Assembly: GCA_031555615.1 (NCBI GenBank)
Contig: JAVBUF010000019.1
Span: 1-64,000, forward strand
Direction of reading: 5' to 3'
Source of the DNA: UBA935 sp031555615
GTDB lineage: Bacteria > Bacillota > Clostridia > Lachnospirales > Lachnospiraceae
DNA: 64,000 nucleotides
Shown here in pieces: positions 9,058 to 17,335 of this stretch. A model generated the notes under the pieces. It was not told the origin of the DNA, made no database searches, and saw nothing but the letters and a program-made list of their open reading frames with translations. The translations under genes and the position numbers were made by a program. Numbering within the stretch: position 1 is the stretch's first letter; every line of letters starts with the position of its first letter.

Positions 9058-9948
9058 ATGAATGAACAAAAAAACGCCGGTAATGCAGACCGGATTACAA
9101 GAGCATATTTGGATTCCCTTTTGGTGGAAATGCGTCATATTGATGCGGTATTACCGTCCACCCGCTTCAAACTGTACGGGGAGGAGTTTGACACGCCGGT
9201 GATGATGGCGGCACTTTCCCATTTGAACAAGGTACGGGAAAACGGTATGGCAGAGATGGCCAAAGGGGCATATCAGGCCAATGCGGTGAACTGGGCAGGA
9301 ATGGGGGAAATGGATGAGCTGGATCAGATAACCGCAACCGGAGCCAGAACCATTAAAATCATCAAACCCTATGCCGATAATAATATAATTTTCGAACGGA
9401 TTGAGCATGCTGTGAAAGCCGGTGTACTGGCGGTGGGAATGGATATTGACCATGCTTATAACGGCAGCGGTGAATATGATAATGTCCTTGGTTATGCCAT
9501 GTCGGGAAAAAGCCTGACGGAAATTAAAGAATTTGCTGCTTTTGCAAAAGTCCCGTTTATTATCAAAGGTATCCTCAGTGAACAGGATACTTATAAATGT
9601 CTGGAAGCAGGCGTCCGGGGAATCGTGGTTTCCCATCATCACGGGATTATGGATTATGCCGTGCCGCCGCTGATGATATTGCCCAAGATTGTGCGTATTA
9701 CCGAAGGAAAGATACCGGTTTTCGTAGATTGTGGGATGGAAAGCGGGATGGATGTATACAAGGCATTGGCCTTGGGGGCTGATGCGGTATCGGTAGGAAG
9801 AGCCATTATGAAGCCGCTGGGAGAAAACGGAGCAGCCGGAGTAAGGGACAAAATAAACGAAATTACCCAGGAACTTGCGGGAGTAATGGCCAGAACCTGT
9901 TGCGAGCGTTTAGAGAAAATAGAGAAAAATGTAATCTGGAATGCATGA
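9058..9948 (+). CDS. FMN-dependent alpha-hydroxy-acid dehydrogenase-like protein
   Basis: 296 residues with the TIM barrel of the lactate/glycolate oxidase family: VPFIIKGILSEQD (Lys contacting FMN), GVRGIVVSHHHG, VFVDCGMESGMDVYKALALGADAVSVGRAI (phosphate-binding end of FMN). The usual catalytic SNHGGR is altered to SHHHGI, so the base histidine may be kept but the substrate arginine is gone. Oxidation of an alpha-hydroxy acid is therefore doubtful. The following gene overlaps or nearly abuts it, supporting an operon. Confidence 0.75.
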   Translation: MNEQKNAGNADRITRAYLDSLLVEMRHIDAVLPSTRFKLYGEEFDTPVMMAALSHLNKVRENGMAEMAKGAYQANAVNWAGMGEMDELDQITATGARTIKIIKPYADNNIIFERIEHAVKAGVLAVGMDIDHAYNGSGEYDNVLGYAMSGKSLTEIKEFAAFAKVPFIIKGILSEQDTYKCLEAGVRGIVVSHHHGIMDYAVPPLMILPKIVRITEGKIPVFVDCGMESGMDVYKALALGADAVSVGRAIMKPLGENGAAGVRDKINEITQELAGVMARTCCERLEKIEKNVIWNA

Positions 9949-9983
9949 TTGATAAGCCCATAGAGAATAGAGAGGGATCAGGA

Positions 9984-10562
9984 TTGAAAACATTACTATT
10001 TTGCGCGAAAGGTTTTGAAACAATGGAGTTTAGTGCATTTGTGGATGTACTGGGCTGGGCCAGAAATGATTACGGTCACGATGTTGAGGTGATTACCTGT
10101 GGATTTACCAGGCAGGTAGTCAGTACTTTCAATGTCCCCATTATTGTTGATAAAATAATGGCAGAAGTGCGTGCAGACGAATACGATGCACTGGCTATTC
10201 CCGGAGGTTTTGAGGAATTTGGTTTTTATGAAGAAGCATATGATGAGCAGTTTCTGGAACTGGTTAGAAAATTCGATCAGCAAGGTAAAACCATTGCAGC
10301 GGTTTGTGTCGGTGCCCTGCCGGTAGGCAAAAGCGGCGTGCTGTTGAATCGAAAGGCAACGACTTATCATTTAAGGGATGGGCATAGACAAAAGCAACTT
10401 CAGGAGTTTGGTGTATCTGTGATAAATGAACCAGTGGTTATCGACCAAAATATTATTACTTCTTATTGCCCGGAAACGGCTCCTTATGTGGCTTTTGAGT
10501 TGTTGAGCAGCTTTATTGGAGAAGAGCAAATGCTCATAGTAAAGCATGCAATGGGATATTAG
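9984..10562 (+). CDS. DJ-1/PfpI-family protein
   Basis: About 192 residues of the class I glutamine amidotransferase-like DJ-1 fold. The nucleophile elbow is IAAVCVGALPVG with its Cys, and an upstream Glu sits in AIPGGFEEFGF. I chose the TTG at 9984 because AGAGGG lies ahead and the first strand (KTLLFCAKGFETMEF) begins there; an ATG at 9945 overlapping the previous stop (ATGA) is the alternative. Family members act in stress protection, deglycation or amino acid related reactions; the role here is unknown. Confidence 0.75.
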   Translation: MKTLLFCAKGFETMEFSAFVDVLGWARNDYGHDVEVITCGFTRQVVSTFNVPIIVDKIMAEVRADEYDALAIPGGFEEFGFYEEAYDEQFLELVRKFDQQGKTIAAVCVGALPVGKSGVLLNRKATTYHLRDGHRQKQLQEFGVSVINEPVVIDQNIITSYCPETAPYVAFELLSSFIGEEQMLIVKHAMGY

Positions 10563-10585
10563 GAAGCAGGAAGGAGTAACAAAAA

Positions 10586-11119
10586 ATGGTTATCATGATT
10601 GCCGGTGCTTCCCATACCGGAAAAACAATGTTGGCGCAAAAACTATTGCAAAGATATGGATATCCTTATTTATCGATTGATCATTTAAAAATGGGGCTTA
10701 TTCGAAGCGGTAACACCAGGCTGACGCCGGAAGATGACAGTGAACTTACCGATTATCTGTGGCCAATTATCAGGGAGATGATTAAAACAGTAATCGAGAA
10801 TCACCAGAATCTTGTGATTGAGGGCTGCTATATTCCTTTTGACTGGAAAAAGGATTTTGAGGGTGAGTATTTAAAGCATATTCAACATTATTGTCTTATT
10901 ATGGCCTCAAAATATATTGAAAACCACTTTTCCTAAATAAAAAAATATGCCGGCATTATTGAAAAGCGTCTGGATGATTCTTACTGTATCCAGGAACAGC
11001 TAATTAAAGAAAATGCTGGAAATCTAGAAATGTGTGAAAAATATGGATATCAATATGTTTTAATTAATGATGATTATGAAGCAGATATTGAACGAATTTT
11101 AAAAGCATCCAAATCATAG
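10586..11119 (+). pseudogene. P-loop kinase-like gene split by one in-frame stop
   Basis: The 5' part (116 residues) has a P-loop, IAGASHTGKTMLAQKLL, then the SIDHLKMGLIR and VIEGCYIPFDW stretches of adenylate kinase-like small-molecule kinases. A TAA at 10934-10936 ends it, but the same frame continues to a TAG at 11117 with plausible sequence (KKYAGIIEKRLDD through ERILKASKS). The joined product would be 177 codons, normal for such kinases. One base change (for example GAA to TAA) would explain it. The truncated N-terminal part may still be made. Confidence 0.75.
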
Positions 11120-11199
11120 ATATTATGCCAATCAATACTTGTTTTTATTCTTTTATAATGCACAAACTATAAAGTAACAGAATAAAAAGGAGGCAAAAT

Positions 11200-11973
11200 A
11201 TGGATGTGAAAATCATTAAAAAAACAAAGAAATGGATCGCCTCTGCTTTATGTATATCCCTTTTATCCTGTCTGTATATACCTGTCTATGCGGAAGGAAC
11301 AGGCTGGGGTTTAGGATACGGAGCACCAGGCAGTAAGCCGACAGGTAATTCCCCGGCAGAAGAACTGAAGAGTTATAATGCCTATTATGTGGGTACTGGT
11401 GAAGAAAAGGTGGTTTATTTAACCTTTGATGCCGGATACGAGAGTAATCATACCGAGAAAATCCTGAATGTTTTAAAAGAAAATCAGGTACCGGCAGCTT
11501 TTTTTGTAGTAGGAACGTATATCAGAGATAATCCGGAGCTGATTAAACGGATGGTGGCGGAAGGGCATATCGTCGGTAACCATTCCATGAATCATCCGGA
11601 TATGACGAAGATGGATAAAGCTGCTTTTACAAAAGAGCTGGAAGATACGGAAAAGCTTTATCAGGATGTTACCGGTCAGACCATGCCAAAGTATTACCGG
11701 CCGCCCCGCGGACAGTACACCCGGGGAAGTATGCAGATGGCAAATGAATTAGGCTATAAGACGATATTCTGGAGCTTGGCATATGTGGACTGGCTCCAGG
11801 ACAAACAGCCTTCCAAAGACCAGGCTTTTGAAAAGCTTCTGCCCAGGCTTCATCCGGGAGCGATCTTGCTGCTTCACAGTACTTCCGCAACTAATGCGGA
11901 TATTCTGGACGAGTTGATTAAGGAATATAGGAAAATGGGCTATGAATTTAAAAGTTTGGATGAGTTGAAGTAA
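11200..11973 (+). CDS. pdaA: Secreted polysaccharide deacetylase (PdaA-like)
   Basis: 257 residues. A signal peptide (residues 1-31, ending near PVYAEG) is followed by a NodB deacetylase domain: motif 1 TFDAGYE, metal motif 2 HSMNHPDM, motif 3 RPPRGQY and motif 5 LLLHST. The order and length match PdaA, which makes muramic delta-lactam precursors in spore cortex peptidoglycan. The sequence alone does not exclude another cell wall deacetylase. The ribosome site is AAAGGAGG. Confidence 0.75.
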   Translation: MDVKIIKKTKKWIASALCISLLSCLYIPVYAEGTGWGLGYGAPGSKPTGNSPAEELKSYNAYYVGTGEEKVVYLTFDAGYESNHTEKILNVLKENQVPAAFFVVGTYIRDNPELIKRMVAEGHIVGNHSMNHPDMTKMDKAAFTKELEDTEKLYQDVTGQTMPKYYRPPRGQYTRGSMQMANELGYKTIFWSLAYVDWLQDKQPSKDQAFEKLLPRLHPGAILLLHSTSATNADILDELIKEYRKMGYEFKSLDELK

Positions 11974-11995
11974 TTTAAAACAATGAAATAAGGAT

Positions 11996-12030
11996 GCGGC
12001 ACCGGTGGTTGCGATAATCTCCGGTGCCGT
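11996..12030 (+). terminator. Hairpin after the deacetylase gene
   Basis: A 9-bp perfect stem, CGGCACCGG (11997-12005) with CCGGTGCCG (12021-12029), and a 15-base loop. It is not followed by an immediate T run, so termination may be weak. Confidence 0.5.
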
Positions 12031-12069
12031 AGTTATGTGCTGCTATTTCTTTTTGGACTAAGTTCTAAT

Positions 12070-12098
12070 TTGTAAAAAGCCTGGTTTTGCGTTATAAT
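12070..12098 (+). promoter_or_regulatory. Promoter of the nucleotidyltransferase/HEPN pair
   Basis: TTGTAA (12070-12075), 17-bp spacer, TATAAT (12093-12098), 28 bases before the start codon. Confidence 0.55.
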
Positions 12099-12126
12099 AT
12101 AGGCAGAGAAGGGAAGTGGTGAATCT

Positions 12127-12513
12127 ATGTGTAAATTAGTAAGTTTGAATACAAACTATGGAGCCGAAATACAAGTAGCAGATATTAAGAAAACATTTAT
12201 TGACAATATTATAGAATTAGCACCATTATGTAAGCAAATTTCTGAAATTATATTATTTGGCTCTGCTCTCGAAGAAAAATGTACAGACAAATCAGACATT
12301 GACATTGCAATAATAAGTAATCTCACTATAAATGCACTGTGTAAAAATAAAGGATTTTCAAAATTTATTGAAGCAGTATACAATATAGATTTATCGCAAG
12401 ATTATGATAGAGTGTATTTTACGTCTATAGAAGAAATTGAAAAAAAGCAAGAAGTGGCCCCGATTTGTAAGGAATTATTACAAAAGGGAAAGATTATATA
12501 CAGGAGGACATAA
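12127..12513 (+). CDS. Minimal nucleotidyltransferase (MNT, antitoxin-like)
   Basis: 128 residues with the polymerase-beta type nucleotidyltransferase signature IILFGSALEEKCTDKSDIDIAII: GS and the two catalytic Asp in the DxD position. In MNT/HEPN pairs this enzyme AMPylates the HEPN partner to neutralise it. The partner follows one base after its stop. Its base composition is more AT-rich than the flanking genes, as often seen in transferred modules. Confidence 0.8.
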   Translation: MCKLVSLNTNYGAEIQVADIKKTFIDNIIELAPLCKQISEIILFGSALEEKCTDKSDIDIAIISNLTINALCKNKGFSKFIEAVYNIDLSQDYDRVYFTSIEEIEKKQEVAPICKELLQKGKIIYRRT

Positions 12514-12514
12514 A

Positions 12515-12901
12515 ATGGTAACCCCTACAATATTAGCTATAGCAAAAGCTGATTTAATAACAGCCAATAGAAATGTAGATTCAAGTAATAAGTTCATCAA
12601 ACACCAAGCCGCCTATTTTACACAACAATCAATTGAAAAAACGCTAAAGTATTTGATATCGCTACATAGTCCAACTGACAGTCAACCATGGGGGCATGAT
12701 ATAAAAAAATTAGTTATGCAGGCAACGACATATGGAATTTATATTCCAAATGAAATAGTTATAAATGCTGATTTGTATTCATCGTGGGAAACTGTTTCCA
12801 GATATTATCCAACAAAAATGATTAGAAGAGATACCATTAAAAAAGCAATAAAAGTAACTCATACATGGCATAGGATGTTATCTTCCCAGGGAATAAAATA
12901 A
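12515..12901 (+). CDS. HEPN-domain protein (putative toxin partner of MNT)
   Basis: 128 residues, all-helical. The core is AAYFTQQSIEKTLKYLISL followed by WGHDIKKLVMQA, the usual layout of HEPN proteins paired with a nucleotidyltransferase. A clear R-x4-6-H ribonuclease motif is not obvious, so RNase activity is uncertain. AGGAGG lies inside the last codons of the upstream gene, giving translational coupling. Confidence 0.75.
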   Translation: MVTPTILAIAKADLITANRNVDSSNKFIKHQAAYFTQQSIEKTLKYLISLHSPTDSQPWGHDIKKLVMQATTYGIYIPNEIVINADLYSSWETVSRYYPTKMIRRDTIKKAIKVTHTWHRMLSSQGIK

Positions 12902-12949
12902 ATGATACGCAGGAAATGTTGAACCAATTATATTTGCCCCAATTTTAAT

Positions 12950-12990
12950 AAAGTCAACTATTGTTAAGCAACTAAACAATAGTTGACTTT
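12950..12990. promoter_or_regulatory. Perfect 16-bp inverted repeat, likely MarR operator
   Basis: AAAGTCAACTATTGTT (12950-12965) and its exact reverse complement (12975-12990) are separated by 9 bases. The right arm covers the -35 box of the promoter below, so a bound repressor would block it. The MarR gene 65 bases downstream is the obvious candidate ligand. As RNA it could also form a hairpin ending the HEPN transcript. Confidence 0.65.
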
Positions 12991-13011
12991 TTCTGATACA
13001 AGGAATATAAT
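12983..13011 (+). promoter_or_regulatory. Near-consensus promoter of the marR-sufC-sufB/D run
   Basis: TTGACT (12983-12988), exactly 17 bp, TATAAT (13006-13011). It is 43 bases before the MarR start and overlaps the inverted repeat. Confidence 0.75.
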
Positions 13012-13054
13012 GAGGCCATAGTAAAGAATTTGCATTAAGAAGGAGAAAACACTC

Positions 13055-13570
13055 ATGCAATGTGAAATTGTCCAGCAATTTTTTGAACGGATGGACGAGC
13101 TGGCCCGTATTCAAAAAAATCCTCGTGATTACGGAACCGGTATTCCGGTATATCAGGCTGAAATGGCTGTCCTTGATATGATTCATTTTTATCCCGAGAT
13201 GAATGTCAGCGCCATTTCCGAGAAAATGAATGTGACCAAAAGTGCGGTTACACAGATAACTGCCAAGCTGATTGAGAAAGGATTAATTGAAAAATACGCG
13301 GCAGCAAAGAACAAAAAAGAGCGTTTTTTTAATTTAACCGATACCGGAAAGCAGGTCAGGGATGGCTACAAAGAATTTCACAGCAGTGCCAACCAAAAGA
13401 TGAAGAATTATCTGTGTGCTTTAGATGCGCATGATAAAGCGGTTTTGATTCATTTTTTTGATATGCTGGCAGACTGCAGCCCTTTTAGTGCATTCCCCTG
13501 TCAACGCAATAACCAATGTATAACGGAAGAGACTTTGTCCAATTACCTAAATGAGAAAGGAAATAAATAA
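13055..13570 (+). CDS. MarR-family regulator
   Basis: 171 residues. The winged helix reads MNVSAISEKMNVTKSAVTQITAKLIEKGLIEKY with a wing NKKERFFNLTDTG. The C-terminal tail has two cysteines (DCSPFSAFPCQRNNQC) that could sense redox state or hold a metal, which would suit control of an iron-sulfur assembly pair. It is directly followed by the ABC ATPase and is preceded by a perfect inverted repeat over its own promoter, so autorepression is inferred. Confidence 0.85.
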   Translation: MQCEIVQQFFERMDELARIQKNPRDYGTGIPVYQAEMAVLDMIHFYPEMNVSAISEKMNVTKSAVTQITAKLIEKGLIEKYAAAKNKKERFFNLTDTGKQVRDGYKEFHSSANQKMKNYLCALDAHDKAVLIHFFDMLADCSPFSAFPCQRNNQCITEETLSNYLNEKGNK

Positions 13571-13571
13571 A

Positions 13572-14309
13572 ATGCTGGAATTAAGAAATATATCATTTCA
13601 AGTAGAAGATGATAATCAGAATGCTGAAAAAGAAATCCTGAAAGATATCAATCTGACCATTGAAAAAGATAAGTTCGTGGTCATTACCGGACCCAATGGC
13701 AGCGGCAAATCGACTTTGGCTCGAATTATCATGGGAATGGAAATGCCCACCTCAGGAAGCCTTTATTTTGATGGAAAGGATATTACCGGTCTTGATATTT
13801 CTGAGCGAGCCAACCTTGGAATCGGTTTTGCCTTTCAACAGCCGGTTCGTTTTAAGGGGCTGACGGTGAAGGAATTGTTACGTTTGGCGGTGGGCAAAGA
13901 TCTGGATACCGCCCAGTTGTGCGGATATCTTTCGGAAGTCGGACTTTGTGCCAGAGACTATATCAATCGGGAAATCAATGCCAGTCTGTCCGGTGGTGAG
14001 ATGAAGCGCATTGAGATCGCCATGCTTTTGGCCAGAGGTGCCAAGCTTTCTATTTTTGATGAACCGGAAGCGGGCATTGATCTGTGGAGCTTCCATAATC
14101 TGATCAAAGTATTTAAACATGTGCGCGATCATTCCCAGGGTTCAGTGATGATTATATCCCATCAGGAACGGATATTGGAGATTGCCGACACGCTGATCGT
14201 TCTGTCCGGCGGGGAGATTGCCGCCCAGGGACCCTGTGATGAAATCCTGCCGAATCTGATGCAAGGGACAGATGAATGTAAATATTACCGAAAGGAGCAA
14301 TTAGGATGA
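13572..14309 (+). CDS. SufC-like ABC ATPase
   Basis: 245 residues, soluble. Walker A is GPNGSGKST, the signature LSGGEMKRIEIAMLLARG and Walker B IFDEPEAGIDLWS; the last two match SufC rather than transport ATPases. The ATG at 13572 is used, one base after the MarR stop. It overlaps the following SufB/D-like gene by four bases (ATGA). SufC drives iron-sulfur cluster assembly on a SufB/SufD scaffold. With a single scaffold partner this resembles the reduced two-gene SMS (SmsCB) type. Confidence 0.85.
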   Translation: MLELRNISFQVEDDNQNAEKEILKDINLTIEKDKFVVITGPNGSGKSTLARIIMGMEMPTSGSLYFDGKDITGLDISERANLGIGFAFQQPVRFKGLTVKELLRLAVGKDLDTAQLCGYLSEVGLCARDYINREINASLSGGEMKRIEIAMLLARGAKLSIFDEPEAGIDLWSFHNLIKVFKHVRDHSQGSVMIISHQERILEIADTLIVLSGGEIAAQGPCDEILPNLMQGTDECKYYRKEQLG

Positions 14310-15223
14310 ATAAAACCATTCAAAATATATTAGAAACGGTAGCGGATCTGAAATCCACACCGAAAGGTGCCTTTAATATCCGTGTTAACGGAAAAAGTGA
14401 AGGACGTCAAAGCACAGCCAATATTGAAATCCTCTCCAAGGAGGATGGCAAAGGCATTGATATTCATATCAAGCCCGGTACCAAAGGAGAATTTGTCCAT
14501 ATTCCGGTAGTGGTGGATGGCAGCGGCTATCAGGAGCTTGTTTATAATGATTTTTATGTGGGTGAAGACAGCGATGTGCAGATTATTGCCGGCTGCGGTA
14601 TTCACAATGACGGCTTGCATCTTTCTCAGCACGACGGTATCCATACTTTCCATGTGGGAAAAAATGCAAAAGTCAAATATGCGGAAAAACATTATGGGGA
14701 AGGCGACGGTACCGGTGAACGTGTTTTGAATCCGGTGACGGTAGTCCATCTGGAGGAAGGAAGCCGGTTGGAAATGGAGACAGTGCAGATCGAAGGGGTG
14801 GACTCTACCCGCCGGGTTACAAAGGCTGATCTTGCCGATGATGCCACCCTGATTGTCAAAGAAAAGCTGCTGACCAGCGGAACCCAGATTGCCGAGACGC
14901 AATTCGAGATTGAGCTAAACGGCAAAGGGGCCAGTACCACGGTTTCTTCCCGTTCGGTAGCCAAAGGCCATTCGGTTCAGAAGTTCTTATCCAAGATTAA
15001 TGGCAACAATGCCTGCACCGGCCATTCGGAATGTGATGCCATTATTATGGACGAGGCCCGTGTCCAAGCTATTCCGGAGATCAATGCCAATAGTGTGGAA
15101 GCGTCATTGATTCATGAAGCGGCCATTGGTAAGATTGCCAGTGAACAGATTATTAAACTGATGACCCTGGGACTTTCCAGAGAAGCGGCAGAGGCGGAGA
15201 TCGTAAACGGATTTTTGCGATAA
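14306..15223 (+). CDS. SufB/SufD-like scaffold protein
   Basis: 305 residues, shorter than SufB or SufD (about 420-490). The middle is the beta-helix core, and the C-terminal stretch CTGHSECDAIIMDEARVQA, then IPEINANSVEASLIHEAAIG, is the conserved SufBD end that contacts SufC. GCGIHNDGLHLSQHDGIH in the centre is rich in His and has one Cys, plausible cluster ligands. There is no SufS or SufU in the window, so sulfur supply must come from elsewhere. Confidence 0.85.
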   Translation: MNKTIQNILETVADLKSTPKGAFNIRVNGKSEGRQSTANIEILSKEDGKGIDIHIKPGTKGEFVHIPVVVDGSGYQELVYNDFYVGEDSDVQIIAGCGIHNDGLHLSQHDGIHTFHVGKNAKVKYAEKHYGEGDGTGERVLNPVTVVHLEEGSRLEMETVQIEGVDSTRRVTKADLADDATLIVKEKLLTSGTQIAETQFEIELNGKGASTTVSSRSVAKGHSVQKFLSKINGNNACTGHSECDAIIMDEARVQAIPEINANSVEASLIHEAAIGKIASEQIIKLMTLGLSREAAEAEIVNGFLR

Positions 15224-15305
15224 CAACTGCCAAAGCCTCATTTAGATACGGTAAAACTATGTGGGACAATCGCTTTCATCGATGAAGAAACTGATATATG
15301 GATTG

Positions 15306-15821
15306 TTACGCGTGCTCATTGTCCCCATAAGGCGTTTTTTGTAGAGATTTTTGAACATACTGCATGGCCTGATCTTCCGTAAGGCTGTAATTTTTTATTA
15401 GTTTAGCTACGATAATTTCGGGCGAAATAGAATCCTCTAAATAGGATTCTATTAAAATGCGTATGCCTTCTTCCCGGCCTTCTCCTTTACCTTCGGCAAA
15501 TTTCTCAGCTCCGCGTACTTCTAATGCATCTTCCATATTAAATTCTGTAAATAGCATATTCAATACCTCCGATCCATGTTCTTTCAAAAATTCAATCATT
15601 ATCTTTTCTGAAATGCAGTCTTCAATTGCCCGGGTAATAGCAGTATCCCTTGTGTTCCCTGATTCCTGATAATTCCGTATCCGTTGAATGAAGTAGGAGT
15701 ACTCATATACCGGCCGGCATTTTTCTAATAAAGGATGAGCTGACTCCAAATTTATATTAATAATCTTTGTTTTTAATTCTAACATAGGTTCAGTACCCTT
15801 TTCAAGATAGGCATCCGACAA
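15306..15821 (-). pseudogene. Truncated Rpn/PD-(D/E)XK-type transposase remnant
   Basis: 171 codons matching the C-terminal half of the Rpn (recombination-promoting nuclease, putative transposase) family: a LELKTKIININLESAH stretch, an AITRAIEDCI helix and the charged EGKGEGREEG tail. The N-terminal nuclease domain is absent: an in-frame TAA sits just upstream, at the point where the alpha-galactosidase promoter begins. So it is a 5'-truncated relic, probably inactive. No inverted repeats were found around it. Confidence 0.7.
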
Positions 15822-15827
15822 TTTTTA

Positions 15828-15856
15828 TTGCCGCCGTGCTAACGAATTGGTACAAT
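15828..15856 (+). promoter_or_regulatory. Possible promoter of the GH27 gene
   Basis: TTGCCG (15828-15833), 17 bp, TACAAT (15851-15856), 43 bases before the start codon. Both boxes are imperfect. Confidence 0.35.
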
Positions 15857-15899
15857 GAAATAATTGAAATGATAAAGTAAATACGGAGGCAAAAGTAAT

Positions 15900-17204
15900 A
15901 TGCAAAAAAACATAATAATTAATAAACCGCCCATGGGCTGGAACAGCTATGACTATTATGACACCAGCGTCAATGAAACCCAGGTAAAGGCCAATGCCGA
16001 CTATATGGCAAAGCACCTAAAGGAATTCGGCTGGGAGTATATCATTGTGGACATTCAATGGTATGCTTATGATGTGGGAACCCAGCGGGAAAAACACCAG
16101 TACCTTCCCTTCGGACGAGTTGAAATGGATGAGTACGGACGGCTTCAGCCTTGCCCCGACAGGTTCCCGTCATCTGCGGGGGGAGCAGGATTTGCTCCAC
16201 TGGCAGAGTATGTTCATAACCTTGGTTTAAAATTCGGAATCCATATTATGCGGGGTATTCCCAGAGCGGCAGCACATGGCAGATATAAAATCCTGGGTAC
16301 CGACAGAACTGCCGACCAGATAGCCAATCCCTACTCCATTTGTGGGTGGAACCCGGATATGTACGGCTTATGGGACAAAGAGGAGGGGGCACAGGAATAT
16401 TATCAATCCATTATCCGGATGTATGCTGACTGGGGGGTGGATTACATCAAGTGTGATGATATTTGTAATACCAACCTTTATAAGGATAACCTTTATTCTG
16501 CCCGCCATGAAATAGAGATGCTGCAAAAGGCCATACAGGATTCGGGAAGAGACATTGTTTTAAGCCTTTCGCCTGGTCCGGCCCTGATCGAAGAGGCTTG
16601 GCATTATGAAAAATACGCCAATATGTGGCGGATTACAGATGATTTTTGGGATGAATGGAAACATCTTAAAAATATGTTCAGACGTTGTGAGATCTGGCAG
16701 GAGCATGTTGGAGGGGGATGCTACCCCGATTGTGATATGCTGCCTCTGGGGATGCTGGGAAAAGGATTTGCCGATGTGCGGATGACCAGATTTACGCAGG
16801 CAGAGCAGATTACCATGATGACCCTCTGGTGCCTGTTCCGTTCTCCATTGATGCTGGGGGCGGAATTAACCCTGTTGGATGAATGGACACTATCCTTGCT
16901 GACCAATGCCCAGGTACTTGGTTTGCTGGCAGAGGACAACCGAGCCAGACAGATCAGAAGGGATGATCAGGCCGCCATCTGGTTTAGCCGGAATGAAAAA
17001 ACCGGGGATTGTCATTTGGGTTTATTTAACTTTGCGGAGCAGGAGACTGAAGTAACCTGCCGTTTGGAAGATTTGGACGAATCGGTATGGGGAAAAGAAA
17101 ATCTCACCGAACTATGGACAGGGGAAAGCTTTACCGTAAAGGATGGTATGATTTCATTGCAAATTGCTCCCCATGGAGCAAAGCTGTTAAAAATATCAGA
17201 GTAA
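15900..17204 (+). CDS. GH27 alpha-galactosidase-like glycosidase
   Basis: 434 residues without a signal peptide, so cytosolic. It opens with the GH27 start PPMGWNSYDYYD; the nucleophile Asp is in VDYIKCDDIC and the acid/base Asp in WRITDDFWD. The C-terminal beta domain runs from about residue 350. GH27 enzymes are retaining alpha-galactosidases or alpha-N-acetylgalactosaminidases, occasionally beta-L-arabinopyranosidases; the subtype is not resolved. It stands alone with its own promoter and terminator. GGAGG lies 12 bases before the ATG. Confidence 0.85.
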   Translation: MQKNIIINKPPMGWNSYDYYDTSVNETQVKANADYMAKHLKEFGWEYIIVDIQWYAYDVGTQREKHQYLPFGRVEMDEYGRLQPCPDRFPSSAGGAGFAPLAEYVHNLGLKFGIHIMRGIPRAAAHGRYKILGTDRTADQIANPYSICGWNPDMYGLWDKEEGAQEYYQSIIRMYADWGVDYIKCDDICNTNLYKDNLYSARHEIEMLQKAIQDSGRDIVLSLSPGPALIEEAWHYEKYANMWRITDDFWDEWKHLKNMFRRCEIWQEHVGGGCYPDCDMLPLGMLGKGFADVRMTRFTQAEQITMMTLWCLFRSPLMLGAELTLLDEWTLSLLTNAQVLGLLAEDNRARQIRRDDQAAIWFSRNEKTGDCHLGLFNFAEQETEVTCRLEDLDESVWGKENLTELWTGESFTVKDGMISLQIAPHGAKLLKISE

Positions 17205-17215
17205 TTATTCAAAAG

Positions 17216-17254
17216 TCGAGTTTTCCGTTGATTGCATGGAAAACTCGATTTTTT
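17216..17254 (+). terminator. Rho-independent terminator after GH27
   Basis: Perfect 11-bp stem TCGAGTTTTCC / GGAAAACTCGA with a short loop, followed by TTTTTT. Confidence 0.85.
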
Positions 17255-17257
17255 ATA

Positions 17258-17271
17258 TTACAAAAATGTAA
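17258..17271 (+). promoter_or_regulatory. BceR-type binding box
   Basis: TTACA-AAAA-TGTAA is an exact fit to the TNACA-N4-TGTAA pattern recognised by BceR-like response regulators. It lies upstream of the -10 TATAAT at 17311-17316 and the response regulator gene. A half-matching copy (TAATG-GAAT-TGTAA, 18993-19006) precedes the ABC ATPase gene. Confidence 0.55.
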
Positions 17272-17335
17272 TGTTGGCATTTACTGCTTTTATAAACCAA
17301 AGGATTTCCGTATAATAAAAGCGAGGTGATGTGTA

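Noticed and set aside
14330..14902. 190-codon open frame on the minus strand
   Set aside because: Antisense to the SufB/D-like gene, with no start signal or recognisable motif.
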